A stretch of DNA of 64,000 nucleotides from a candidate division Hyd24-12 bacterium UBA6080 (GTDB lineage Bacteria > Fermentibacterota > Fermentibacteria > Fermentibacterales > JCC-6), in contig DIXM01000013.1 in the NCBI GenBank assembly GCA_002436025.1, positions 186,001 through 250,000 on the forward strand, read 5' to 3'. This document shows, in pieces, positions 36,056 through 45,231 of the stretch (the stretch's first letter is position 1; every line of letters starts with the position of its first letter). The position numbers and the translations under genes are program-made. Below the pieces are notes generated by a model. It did no database searches, was not told the DNA's origin, and saw nothing but the letters and a program-made list of their open reading frames with translations.

Positions 36056-36179
36056 ACGTGTAGGAAACTGTACTCCCGCCCACTGGGCTTGTTCCAGAAT
36101 CTGTGCTGAACCGACTGTATAACATTCCCTTAAAACCACGTTCGTGCAAGCGGGGTCACGGGCAGGGCCGGCGCTGGAC

Positions 36180-36185
36180 TATATT
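36180..36185 (+). promoter_or_regulatory. Candidate -10 element (TATATT) of lptF
   Basis: TATATT lies only eight bases before the lptF ATG, and no Shine-Dalgarno is present, so the transcript could be leaderless. The same hexamer precedes clpC, prfB and the glyA-like gene. No convincing -35 is seen. Confidence 0.35.
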
Positions 36186-36193
36186 GGCACGCC

Positions 36194-37540
36194 ATGAAAA
36201 TACTGCACAGGTACGTCATTGCCGAGTTCATCGCCCCGTTTCTGATCTCAATCGGGGTGTTTACCTTCGTCATGCTCCTCGACAAGCTTCTTGACCTTCT
36301 GGACATGATAGTGAGCAAGGGTGTTCCCCTTGTGATAGTGGGCGAGATCTTCGTGCTGCTTCTGCCGTCCATGGTGGCGGTTGTTGTGCCCATGGCGGTG
36401 CTCTCCGGGATACTGATAGCCATAGGAAGGCTTTCCGGGGACATGGAGGTGACGGCCATGAAGGCCTGCGGGATTGGCGTGCTTCGGCTTCTCCTTCCGC
36501 TTGCCGTTGTGGCCGTGCTTCTGGGCGGTGTCCTCGTCGTGTTCAACGACTCCATCCTCCCAAACGCCAACCACCACGCGAAAAACCTTCTTCTCGACGT
36601 TGGGACCATGCGGCCCACCGCCAGGATCGTTTCGGGCATGTTCGTGGAGGACCTGGACAACTACAGGATCCTTGTCGAGGGCAAGGATGACATTACGGGA
36701 AGGCTTCGGGGAGTCGTGATACACCAGAGCATCCCGGGCAAACCCCTCAGAACGATAAGCGCCATGACGGGAACGATGAGACCCGTTGGGGCAAACCACC
36801 TGAGGATGACCCTCGAAAACGGCCAGATGCACGAGCTTGACCAGAACGGCAGGTACAGGTTCAGCGACTTTGCCACGTACACCCTCGACATGGCACGCTC
36901 CGAGGACCTGGTCAGGCGGGATCGCGACAGCAGGGGCGACAGGGAGATGTCGACCGTTCAGATGCAGGTCAGGATAGACAGCCTCTACCGGCTGGAGCTG
37001 TTACTGCTTGACAGCCTGGAGATACTTGCCGCCGAGCCTTTCCTCAGGGTGGTTCACGGGGAGAGGCCTTACGAAACCGTGCAGGGCGAAGACTCAATCC
37101 CCCTGCTCAGGGCAACCCGGGAATGGCTGATGAGGGCCGGGACCTCGGCAACCCTGACGGCAGACCGCATCGGCTACCTCAGGCTCGAGCAGAACAGATT
37201 TGAGGTGGAGATACAGAAGAAGTACTCCATACCCTTCGCATGCCTGGTCTTCGTGCTTCTGGGGGTGCCGCTGGGGCTCTCCTCCCGCAGGGCCAACACA
37301 GGGATCTCGCTTGCAGTGAGCCTTCTTTTCATCCTTGTCTACTACTTCTTCCTGATAACGGGGGAGAACCTGGCGGACAAGGGGCAGACCCCGGCATGGG
37401 TCGCGATGTGGGCCCCCAACATCGCCATGGGCGCCCTTGGCGTTCACCTTATCTTCCGTAGCCTGAGGGAGGGGCATCCCATTTCGCTTCCCGACTTCAG
37501 GGATCTTCGGGACAGGTTGAAAAGGAAGAAGTCAAAGTGA
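36194..37540 (+). CDS. lptF: LPS export permease LptF/LptG (first of pair)
   Basis: A 448-residue YjgP/YjgQ-family inner-membrane protein that, with its partner and LptB, extracts LPS for transport to the outer membrane. The N-terminal KILHRYVIAEF is family-typical, followed by three hydrophobic segments, a periplasmic beta-jellyroll domain (about 140-330) and three C-terminal segments beginning VFVLLGVPLGLSSRR. The periplasmic domain is somewhat long, with an insertion of charged helix about 230-320. The LptF/LptG assignment between the two copies is by order only. Confidence 0.85.
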   Translation: MKILHRYVIAEFIAPFLISIGVFTFVMLLDKLLDLLDMIVSKGVPLVIVGEIFVLLLPSMVAVVVPMAVLSGILIAIGRLSGDMEVTAMKACGIGVLRLLLPLAVVAVLLGGVLVVFNDSILPNANHHAKNLLLDVGTMRPTARIVSGMFVEDLDNYRILVEGKDDITGRLRGVVIHQSIPGKPLRTISAMTGTMRPVGANHLRMTLENGQMHELDQNGRYRFSDFATYTLDMARSEDLVRRDRDSRGDREMSTVQMQVRIDSLYRLELLLLDSLEILAAEPFLRVVHGERPYETVQGEDSIPLLRATREWLMRAGTSATLTADRIGYLRLEQNRFEVEIQKKYSIPFACLVFVLLGVPLGLSSRRANTGISLAVSLLFILVYYFFLITGENLADKGQTPAWVAMWAPNIAMGALGVHLIFRSLREGHPISLPDFRDLRDRLKRKKSK

Positions 37541-38628
37541 ACGCCGGCATACTGGACAGGTACATAGCGGGCAGGTTCCTCAGGATGATACTGATGGCGG
37601 TCGCGGCCTTCACGGTGCTTTTCGTTGTGGTCGACGCCTTCGACAACATCAACCGCTGGATGGAGAAGAGCCCGGGATGGGAGGCCTTTCTCAGGTATTA
37701 CCTGTACGGCCTGCCCTACATCATCGTTCTCGTGATGCCGGTGGCGGTGCTTCTCTGCAGCCTGTTCCTTGTGACTTCGCTGGCGCGGAACAATGAACTC
37801 ACTGCTTTGAGGGCATCGGGGGTCAGCGTTCCCCGGGTTTTCGCCCCCCTTCTGGCCGTAGGCTTCATTATCAGCGTGTTCGTGCTTGTGGTGGGTGACT
37901 TCGTGGTGGCCGAGGCCAACTACAGGCAGACCCTCGTGAAAAGGGTCGAGATCGACAGGAAAGACCCGATTGACTACGGAATGAGGCACTCCTTCGCCCA
38001 CAGGTCCCTCTCGGGTGCCATAATGGAGATCGGTTTCTTCGATGGCCGACAGGAGACCATAACGGGGATCGTGCTGGAGTGGTTCGACGGCCAGTCCCGC
38101 GTGGTCCGCCGGATAGACGCGGCCAGGATGGTGTGGGCAGACTCTCTGTGGACCGCCCAGGAAGCCGGGGAGAGGGTTTTCGGCCCCGACGGCGAGATGG
38201 GGTACACTTTCCATGACACACTTGCGGTACCCGAGATAACCGACACGCCCGAAGACCTAGGAAGCAGGGCCAAGACCCCCGAGGAGATGAACCTTTTCGA
38301 ACTGAACCGTCAGATCGAGAGGATACGGATCGCTGGCGGAAACCCCAGGGAAAGCCTGGTCGAGTTCTACATGACCCTGTTCTTCCCGTTCTCCAGCCTC
38401 ATCATGGTCCTTGTGGGAGCGCCCCTGGCCACCCGGAACCCCAGAAGCGGCAGGTCGACAAGCGTTGCCGCGGCCATCCTGCTGGCCTTCATCTTCTTCT
38501 CGCTCACCAGGTTCGGGCAGACACTCGGCAACAAGGGCGCCCTCGAGCCCGTAGTCAGCGCCGGGCTGTCCAATACCATCTTTGTGCTCTTGGGCATTGT
38601 GATGTTCTCGAGAACGATGAAGTCCTGA
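37537..38628 (+). CDS. lptG: LPS export permease LptF/LptG (second of pair)
   Basis: A 363-residue YjgP/YjgQ-family permease with the same layout: ILDRYIAGRFLRM at the N-terminus, three membrane segments, a periplasmic domain and three C-terminal segments (with LVGAPLATRNPRSGRS). It starts at GTG, overlapping the first permease by four bases (GTGA), and so is translationally coupled in a two-gene operon. LptB and LptA/C are elsewhere. It converges on the flavodoxin-like gene with a 58-base gap. Confidence 0.85.
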   Translation: MNAGILDRYIAGRFLRMILMAVAAFTVLFVVVDAFDNINRWMEKSPGWEAFLRYYLYGLPYIIVLVMPVAVLLCSLFLVTSLARNNELTALRASGVSVPRVFAPLLAVGFIISVFVLVVGDFVVAEANYRQTLVKRVEIDRKDPIDYGMRHSFAHRSLSGAIMEIGFFDGRQETITGIVLEWFDGQSRVVRRIDAARMVWADSLWTAQEAGERVFGPDGEMGYTFHDTLAVPEITDTPEDLGSRAKTPEEMNLFELNRQIERIRIAGGNPRESLVEFYMTLFFPFSSLIMVLVGAPLATRNPRSGRSTSVAAAILLAFIFFSLTRFGQTLGNKGALEPVVSAGLSNTIFVLLGIVMFSRTMKS

Positions 38629-38686
38629 CCGGCCTCAACTGAAGGTTTTAGCCATCCTCCCGAACAGCGGTCGCCTGATTCCCTTT

Positions 38687-39157
38687 TCACCTGAAAACGG
38701 ATGTGATCTTCTCCACGGCCCGCCTGATGAGTTTCTCCCTGCACGTACGGCCCCAGTTGACCACGCCGGTCCCGGACACGGTCGCTCCCCGGGCTCTGCA
38801 AAGCTTCGCCATTTGCCGGACGGCCCTGGTGCCGCCCATCCACGGGAAGGGAAATGCCTGTGTTACGAAGCACGCCACGGTCTTTCCCTCCAGGGGGGGA
38901 AGCACTTTCATGAAGGCCTCCATGTCCGGCGCCAGTGAGAAGGCATGCACCGGGGAACCGAAAATGATCCCGTCGTAACCGCTCAGGGTCGTAACGCCGT
39001 CGAACACCGTTTCACCGGGTTCCTGCCCTGAACCGCCGGTGGTCCTCACGTCGATTATTCGCACCGCGTGTCCTGCGCTCTCAAGTGTCTGCTGCATCCT
39101 GTCGGCCACCGACCGGGTGTTGCCGGTCCGTGAGTGAACGGGAATGGCTACGTTCAT
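38687..39157 (-). CDS. Flavodoxin-like protein
   Basis: A 156-residue flavodoxin-fold protein. The phosphate-binding loop is HSRTGNTRSVADRM near residue 8; the FMN-contact loops are in GIIFGSPVHAF and CFVTQAFPFPWMGGTRAV. It is likely an FMN-binding electron carrier or a WrbA/flavodoxin-related oxidoreductase. The start ATG 39157 follows a modest AGGAAA; longer in-frame extensions upstream lack a flavodoxin-like beginning. It is divergent from serC, with 173 bases between. Confidence 0.8.
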   Translation of the reverse strand: MNVAIPVHSRTGNTRSVADRMQQTLESAGHAVRIIDVRTTGGSGQEPGETVFDGVTTLSGYDGIIFGSPVHAFSLAPDMEAFMKVLPPLEGKTVACFVTQAFPFPWMGGTRAVRQMAKLCRARGATVSGTGVVNWGRTCREKLIRRAVEKITSVFR

Positions 39158-39330
39158 GCTGTTTCCTATCCGTTGCGGAACCCCGGGGGCTCCGGTTCCA
39201 AAGGTTACTTGACACACTATTAGAAGGGCGCGGAAAAACACAGTCAAGGGTTGCACGGAGCATCGATCTTTGGATATGCTTGTACCGTGCATTTCACCGT
39301 GTCTCATCAAACGAAGCTGGAGGCTTTTCT

Positions 39331-40419
39331 ATGTCAAAGCGCGTACACAACTTCTACGCAGGGCCGGCGACCCTTCCACTGGAAGTGGTGCAGAAAGCGC
39401 AGAAGGGGCTTGATGACTTTGCCGGGCAGGGCCTGTCCATCATGGAGATATCGCACCGGTCCAAGCCATTCGAGGCCATGTTCAAGAACGCCCAGTCCAA
39501 GATGCTCTCCATCATGGGTCTCTCCCCTGACGACTACTACGTGCTCTTCCTCGGCGGCGGGGCCAGCATGCAGTTCTGCATGGTTCCCTTCAACTTCCTC
39601 CGCAAGCACGAGACAGCCGACTACATAAACACGGGCGGATGGTCGACCGCAGCCATAAAAGAGGCCAAGCTCTTCGGAACGGTGAACACGGCAGCCACAA
39701 GTGAAGACACCAACTTCGACAGGATACCCACCGACATCCGGCTGACACCCGGTGCGGCCTACGTCCACACCACAAGCAACAACACCCTCTACGGCACCCA
39801 GATCTGGAATTTCCCCGAAACCGGCGCGGTTCCCCATGTTTGCGACATGTCAAGCGATTTTTTGAGCAGGGAGCTCGACTACAGCCGTTTCAGCCTTATC
39901 TATGCCGGCGCCCAGAAGAACATCGGCCCCTCGGGCGTCACTGCCGTGGTCGTTAAAAAGAGCTGGCTCGACAGCGCCAGGACCGACATCCCGACCATGA
40001 TGAAGTACAAGGTCCACATGGAGAAGGAGAGCCTCTACAACACTCCCCCGTGCTTCCCTGTCTTCGTTGTCGACCTTGTGATGGACTGGATCATGGAGAA
40101 CGGCGGGCTGGCCGGCGTCGAGAAGCTCAACAAGCGCAAGGCGGCGGTTGTCTACGACGCCATCGACAAGAGCAGCGGCTTCTACAAACCCCATGTGAAG
40201 AACCCCAGAGACCGCAGTCTGATGAACATCACGTTCACGCTGCCCTCCGAGGAACTCGAGAACAAGTTCGTTGACGAGGCCAAGAAGCTTGACATGGTGG
40301 GTCTGAAAGGCCACAGGAGCGTTGGCGGATGCCGCGCCTCCACATACAACGCCATGACCATCGAAGGCGTCGAAACGCTGGCTGACTTCATGGCTGCCTT
40401 CATGAGCCGGAACGGCTGA
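39331..40419 (+). CDS. serC: Phosphoserine aminotransferase
   Basis: PLP enzyme of serine (and pyridoxal) synthesis converting 3-phosphohydroxypyruvate to phosphoserine. The 362-residue protein starts KRVHNFYAGPATLP and has GGGASMQF, TGGWSTAAIKEA, HTTSNNTLYGTQ, the PLP-lysine segment YAGAQKNIGPSG and the C-terminal GHRSVGGCRASTYNA. ATG at 39331 with GGAGG about nine bases upstream. Codon use is strongly biased, consistent with high expression, and a terminator follows, so it is monocistronic. Confidence 0.96.
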   Translation: MSKRVHNFYAGPATLPLEVVQKAQKGLDDFAGQGLSIMEISHRSKPFEAMFKNAQSKMLSIMGLSPDDYYVLFLGGGASMQFCMVPFNFLRKHETADYINTGGWSTAAIKEAKLFGTVNTAATSEDTNFDRIPTDIRLTPGAAYVHTTSNNTLYGTQIWNFPETGAVPHVCDMSSDFLSRELDYSRFSLIYAGAQKNIGPSGVTAVVVKKSWLDSARTDIPTMMKYKVHMEKESLYNTPPCFPVFVVDLVMDWIMENGGLAGVEKLNKRKAAVVYDAIDKSSGFYKPHVKNPRDRSLMNITFTLPSEELENKFVDEAKKLDMVGLKGHRSVGGCRASTYNAMTIEGVETLADFMAAFMSRNG

Positions 40420-40435
40420 ACGATCGGCTGACAGG

Positions 40436-40465
40436 GGGCGCCGTGGTCTCACGGCGCCCTTTTTC
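40436..40465 (+). terminator. Rho-independent terminator of serC
   Basis: A ten-base-pair perfect stem GGGCGCCGTG/CACGGCGCCC with loop GTCT, followed by five T, starting 17 bases after the serC stop. It lies at the convergent junction with ligA. Confidence 0.95.
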
Positions 40466-42453
40466 TATCTCAGGAGTTTTTGGAACTCGTCCTCGCTGAT
40501 CACCGGTATTCCCAGTTCAGTGGCCTTTTCGAGCTTCGAACCCGCCCCGGGACCGGCAACGACAAGAGTGGTCCTTTTCGAGACCGAACCTGCAGTTCTG
40601 GCGCCCGAAGCCACGGCAAGAGCCTCAGCCTCTTCCCTGGGCATGGTGAGGGCGCCGGTGAAAACGATGATCTGTCCAGCAAGCCGGGTGCCCACGGGTC
40701 CGGCATCCTGGACCGGTTCAAATCCCGCTTCCCGCAGGCCCCTGATAACGCGGGAGGTCACGGGGTCGTCGAAGAATGACCTTACCGCCGAGGCCGTTAC
40801 GGGACCCACCCCCTCGACCGGGAGCAGATCTTCCAAAGCACAGCCCTTCAGCGCGTCGAGATTGCGAAAACGAAGTGCGACCGCCCCGGCGGTAACAGCT
40901 CCCACCCCGGGGATGCCAAGACCGTGAATGAACCGGGAGAGTTCTGCCTTTTTACTTTGTTCCAGCTGCTCGATGAGGTTGCCCGCGCTCTTCTCCCCCA
41001 TGCGCTCCATCGAGGCCAGGACCTCGGGCGTGAGGCCGTAGAGGTCGGCCAGCGTCTTCACGTAACCCTCGCCCACGAGCCTCTCCGCAAGGGAATCCCC
41101 AAGCCCCTGGATGTCCATGGCTTTCCGGGATGCCCAGTGCCTGATGCTCTCCCTCAGCCTGGCGGGACAGTCCGGGTTGATGCAGCGATGAGCGGCCTCA
41201 CCCTCGGGCCTGATGACGGGACCGCAGCATACCGGGCAGCCCGGCGGCATCTCGAACTGAGCGCCCCTGCCTTCGCTTCCCGCAGAGAGGCTGGACGTTA
41301 TCTCGGGAATCACGTCCCCCGCCCTTCTCACCGAAACAAGATCACCCACCCGAACGTCCTTCCGCCTTACTTCGTCGAGGTTGTGGAGGGTGGCGCTCGT
41401 AACGGTCACTCCCCCCACGGAGACAGGTGAAAGCTCGGCTACCGGGGTGAGTTTGCCTGTCCTGCCGACCTGCACCCGAATGCCGAGAACGGACGCCGCC
41501 ACCTCCCTGGCGTGGAACTTCCAGGCAACCGCCCAGCGGGGAGACCTTGAAAGCTCGCCGGCCATGCTTCTCAGCTCGATTGAGTCAAGTTTTATCACCG
41601 CGCCGTCGATCTCCATGGGCAGCCGGTCCCGAAGCTCCTCAAGACGGGCGCAGGCCCCGGTCACCCCGTCAGGGTCGCGAGTGAACACCGTTTCTTTTCT
41701 TACGTGAAAACCCCATTCCGAAAGTCGCTGGAGAAGCATGCCCTGGGTTTTTACGCCGGGCAGGCTTCCACCAAGGGCGTAGCCGCAGAATGAAAGCGGC
41801 CTGTCTGCCGTCACCCGGCTGTCAAGCTGACGGAGAGAACCGCTTGCGGCGTTCCTGGGATTCTTGAACGGCACCTCGCCGCGCTTCTCCCTGCGGGAGT
41901 TGAGCAGGGCGAAGTCGGAAAGCATGAAGAAGACCTCGCCCCGCACCGTCACCCGGGCAGGAGCGGATATCGGCAGCTTGAGGGGTATGCTTCTTATGGT
42001 CCTGACATTGTCGGTCACGTCCTCGCCGTGCACGCCATCGCCCCTGGTTCCAGCCTTTACGAGTACTCCGTCCTGATAGACAAGGCTGAGGGAAACACCG
42101 TCGAGCTTCGGTTCGACGGCGTAATCCAGAGAGCTTTCCGAAAGCTCCCGGGCAAGGCGGTTGTGGAATGCAAGAAACTCGGTCTGATCGAACACATTGT
42201 CGAGGCTGAGCATGGGTGGGTCATGTATCACGGAGCCGAAGGCAGTCCGGGGTTCCGCGCCCACCCTGCCCGTCGGGGAGTCCGGGGTGATGAGCCCGGG
42301 GTACTGCGATTCGAGGCTTCGAAGCCGTTCCATAAGGGAATCGTACTGCTCGTCGGTTATCTCGGTGCGGTCCTCAATGTAGTAGAGACGGCTGTGGCGT
42401 CTGAGAAGCTCACGAAGCTCGGCGGCTTCACGCGCGGGGTCGTTCACCGTCAA
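40465..42453 (-). CDS. ligA: NAD-dependent DNA ligase
   Basis: A 662-residue LigA that seals nicks in replication and repair. Domain Ia binds NAD (YYIEDRTEITDEQYD); the adenylation domain has the lysine in EPKLDGVSL (about 114) and RGDGVHGEDVT. The OB fold, a four-Cys zinc finger (CPVC ... CINPDC), helix-hairpin-helix repeats and a C-terminal BRCT domain (about 585-662) follow. All domains are intact. Its ATG overlaps the stop of the upstream lipoprotein by four bases. Confidence 0.97.
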   Translation of the reverse strand: MTVNDPAREAAELRELLRRHSRLYYIEDRTEITDEQYDSLMERLRSLESQYPGLITPDSPTGRVGAEPRTAFGSVIHDPPMLSLDNVFDQTEFLAFHNRLARELSESSLDYAVEPKLDGVSLSLVYQDGVLVKAGTRGDGVHGEDVTDNVRTIRSIPLKLPISAPARVTVRGEVFFMLSDFALLNSRREKRGEVPFKNPRNAASGSLRQLDSRVTADRPLSFCGYALGGSLPGVKTQGMLLQRLSEWGFHVRKETVFTRDPDGVTGACARLEELRDRLPMEIDGAVIKLDSIELRSMAGELSRSPRWAVAWKFHAREVAASVLGIRVQVGRTGKLTPVAELSPVSVGGVTVTSATLHNLDEVRRKDVRVGDLVSVRRAGDVIPEITSSLSAGSEGRGAQFEMPPGCPVCCGPVIRPEGEAAHRCINPDCPARLRESIRHWASRKAMDIQGLGDSLAERLVGEGYVKTLADLYGLTPEVLASMERMGEKSAGNLIEQLEQSKKAELSRFIHGLGIPGVGAVTAGAVALRFRNLDALKGCALEDLLPVEGVGPVTASAVRSFFDDPVTSRVIRGLREAGFEPVQDAGPVGTRLAGQIIVFTGALTMPREEAEALAVASGARTAGSVSKRTTLVVAGPGAGSKLEKATELGIPVISEDEFQKLLR

Positions 42454-44417
42454 AGAACACGCCTTCTGTAGACGAAATCTGCCGGAATGAGCTCATCAGG
42501 GTTGAGATCGATCCCCCGAACGCCTTCGGAGGCCTCGGGGGGAAGGACAGCGTAGAGAACACCGCTGTCTTCGGGGTTGAGGATGACCTGGCGCTGCATC
42601 CCGCCCTCGAGGAAGAGCTTGCAGGTCCTGTATGTGACGCTGAACTCGGCGGATGGCTGCATCTGGGTTGCCGAAAGTCTGATGAGCCCGTCTTCGGTCC
42701 ACCATTCAACGAGTATCTGGGGAATGCCGGGCTGGTAAAGGAACTGCCTGAGAAGGCGATACTGCCTGCCGCCCTCGTACAGCCCGAGGTTGGCCCAGAT
42801 CTTGTTCCAGTAGCTTCCGCTGTGCCGGAAGTTGTCGAGAAGGTCAGGCAGGTTGTCGAGGCACCCCTGGAAGTAAAGGTATTCGAGCACGCACGGACCC
42901 TTGCCCCTTACGACAGGGTTGTAGAGACTGCTTGAAGCAAGGCCGGGGTCGGCCAGCGCGGGTTCGGTCCCGCCGGTGACGCATGTCTGATACAGGTAGT
43001 AGTTCCGGTAGGCCCTGCGCATTCTGAAGAGGTCATCGTCGGTGCTCATGTGATCGAGGAACCTGAGGGGCATCCAGGTTTGTATGGCCTCGGACAGGAC
43101 ATGGTCAATGAAGATGGACTGAAGGGTGAAGCACTGGGCTCCCGCTGCCACGACACCGGCCCCTGCGGCCGGTGACCCCGCCGCGAGGCTGTCGCCCCAT
43201 GAAAAGACTCCGGCCAGGGTTCCCAGAACCCCCGGGGAGACCACCAGACAGCCATGGTACGGCACCATGAAGCTTTCGCTGGCCCCTTCGGCAACGATTA
43301 TCGCAAAGGTGCTGCCCGGGAACCCGAGCATGGACTGAAGGAGCGTTCCGAGGTTTTCCGCCCAGAGGGAATCGGTAGAGGTCACCAGGGAGTCGAGACC
43401 CGCCTGCACCAGAAGCCTGCTTCTTCCGTCTGAGAGGGTCGTAAGTTGAAAATCGCCCATGAAGACTGGCACCACGCCCCTCACGAGCCCGCTGCCGGTG
43501 GAAAAAACGGCCTCACTTCCCCCATGCTCGGTCGAAACAGTGGCGACCGGCGCGTAAACCCGCATTCCCCGCGGCACAGAGACGCTTATCCCGAACCTGT
43601 TGGGGTGCTCTCCCACTGGAATGTACCTTCCTCCCAGCAGGGCTGAGTTCATTCGACTGCGGCCCAGGAGCTCACCGCTCTCAGGATCGTTGATGTACCA
43701 GTTCCGGGGAAAGGTGGCCGAGAAGACCGCTGAGAAAGCGCCTGAACCGGAAGTGTCGGGGTTGCACTGCCAGCTGTCGGCGGTCAGTTGTAGAACGGTG
43801 CCGGTGATCCCCTTCAGAAACCCCTGCACTCCCGGATTCACCGAAAGGAGAACGGCATCGGGACCTGTGAACGACAGCGAGTCAACCACCACAAGGGATG
43901 ACTCGGAGACGGAGGGATGGTAGCCGATGGAGACCAGATGGTTCACGAACAGGGGAGCCTCCCTGGGACTGTCATTTCGAAGGATGTCCAGGGAATCCTC
44001 GGACAGGTCTGAAAGGTAAACGGATCGAAGACCGCTCCATCTTTCCAGGGTGCTCTGCTCAAGAATTGAGATGAGGGTCGGAATGCGGCTCATGTCACCC
44101 GCCACACCGGTCAGGACCAGAACCGAACCCCCGCCCAGTGAAAAATGCCTTGACCAGACCAGGGAGTCACCGGGGTGAGTGGTGGGCAGCTCAGACGGGA
44201 CTGCGATATCCCTTCGTATCTCGAGGGAAAACTCGCCGGGGGGATGTGCTCCCGTACTGCCGGAAACCGGCACTCTGACAGTGTTGCCGCTGATCTCAAG
44301 CATCAGCGACCGCTCATCAATGTACTGCTCCGACGTCGGGCCGGCACCCTGGCCGCACCCGGACAGAAGGATCATCACCAGAGCGACTGCGGACAATGTG
44401 GCCTTGAACATGCGCAT
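42450..44417 (-). CDS. Lipoprotein resembling an inactive M1 aminopeptidase
   Basis: A 655-residue predicted lipoprotein (lipobox LSGC, C21). The C-terminal half follows the order seen in M1 metallopeptidases: a helix where HExxH would lie, then a KGPCVLEYLYFQG segment like the M1 KGA...ML motif, a FLYQPGIPQILVEWW segment like the G-x-P segment of M1, and a beta-sandwich end. At the expected zinc site the sequence is SEAIQTWM (about 440-447), so the metal-binding histidines of HExxHxW appear to be lost. I infer a non-catalytic scaffold or binding protein. It overlaps ligA by four bases. Confidence 0.6.
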   Translation of the reverse strand: MRMFKATLSAVALVMILLSGCGQGAGPTSEQYIDERSLMLEISGNTVRVPVSGSTGAHPPGEFSLEIRRDIAVPSELPTTHPGDSLVWSRHFSLGGGSVLVLTGVAGDMSRIPTLISILEQSTLERWSGLRSVYLSDLSEDSLDILRNDSPREAPLFVNHLVSIGYHPSVSESSLVVVDSLSFTGPDAVLLSVNPGVQGFLKGITGTVLQLTADSWQCNPDTSGSGAFSAVFSATFPRNWYINDPESGELLGRSRMNSALLGGRYIPVGEHPNRFGISVSVPRGMRVYAPVATVSTEHGGSEAVFSTGSGLVRGVVPVFMGDFQLTTLSDGRSRLLVQAGLDSLVTSTDSLWAENLGTLLQSMLGFPGSTFAIIVAEGASESFMVPYHGCLVVSPGVLGTLAGVFSWGDSLAAGSPAAGAGVVAAGAQCFTLQSIFIDHVLSEAIQTWMPLRFLDHMSTDDDLFRMRRAYRNYYLYQTCVTGGTEPALADPGLASSSLYNPVVRGKGPCVLEYLYFQGCLDNLPDLLDNFRHSGSYWNKIWANLGLYEGGRQYRLLRQFLYQPGIPQILVEWWTEDGLIRLSATQMQPSAEFSVTYRTCKLFLEGGMQRQVILNPEDSGVLYAVLPPEASEGVRGIDLNPDELIPADFVYRRRVL

Positions 44418-44507
44418 AGTGTATCACCAAAGCACTTTGTCCGCAAGTCTGGACAGTGTGCCGGTTCTTTTCGTAGGTTTACCTCCCACTCAATTGCGGA
44501 GGTTCCC

Positions 44508-45224
44508 ATGCTTCAAACCCTTGTTCTGCTGGCGAACACCACTGTGGAGCAGATCAGCTCGCTCACTGCGCTTTTCTGGTCCGGCGCGGCTGCGGCCAGT
44601 TTTCTGGTGATCCAGTTCGCCGGAGCCCGATATTACGGATTCAGTCAATCCCGTAACCCCCGCACACCCATCACATTCCTTGTCATCCTGGGCGCCCTGG
44701 GCGCGGCGGGCGCCATCGTTTTCAGCTTCCTGCCCAACACCGATCTGCAGCTGTTCCTGGGGATGACATGCGGAGCCCTTCTGTGGACAGCCCTTGGCGA
44801 GATACCCGAGCAGGCCGGATGGTACTCCCACTCCAGCAGGCGAGCCCTTCAGGTCTTCATGTGCTTCTTCGCAACATGGCTGCTCATCGCCTTCATCATT
44901 CCCGGAGTGCCAATGGCAATAACCGGTTGCGTAGCTTACATCGCCTGGGTGTGGGGGCTCCACCAGGCAAGAACGCGTGTGATCTGCCGCTGGGGAACGG
45001 TCTCGCTTGCCACCACGCTTCTCATGATAGTGCTGGGGATGCTCGCGGGGGGCGCAGTGGTACTGGGAGCCGTGTACGGAACTCCTTTCAGCGGCACCAG
45101 CGCGGGGCTTGCGTTCGCGGTCACGGTCTGGTCACTGCTCGAGGTCATCTGGGAACAGGAAATGGCTCAGGGTCCCTGGAAACAGAAGACACAAAAAGGC
45201 GCTCAAAACGGGGACAAGTGCTGA
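44508..45224 (+). CDS. Polytopic membrane protein of unknown function
   Basis: A 238-residue protein with about seven hydrophobic segments spread evenly from residue 15 to 215 and a short basic tail. Conserved-looking polar positions include GALLWTALGEIPEQAGWYSHSSRR between segments 3 and 4. I do not recognise a family. ATG at 44508 with GCGGAGG upstream. It is divergent from the M1-like lipoprotein and ends seven bases before the convergent gene at 45232. Confidence 0.7.
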   Translation: MLQTLVLLANTTVEQISSLTALFWSGAAAASFLVIQFAGARYYGFSQSRNPRTPITFLVILGALGAAGAIVFSFLPNTDLQLFLGMTCGALLWTALGEIPEQAGWYSHSSRRALQVFMCFFATWLLIAFIIPGVPMAITGCVAYIAWVWGLHQARTRVICRWGTVSLATTLLMIVLGMLAGGAVVLGAVYGTPFSGTSAGLAFAVTVWSLLEVIWEQEMAQGPWKQKTQKGAQNGDKC

Positions 45225-45231
45225 GAAGACT

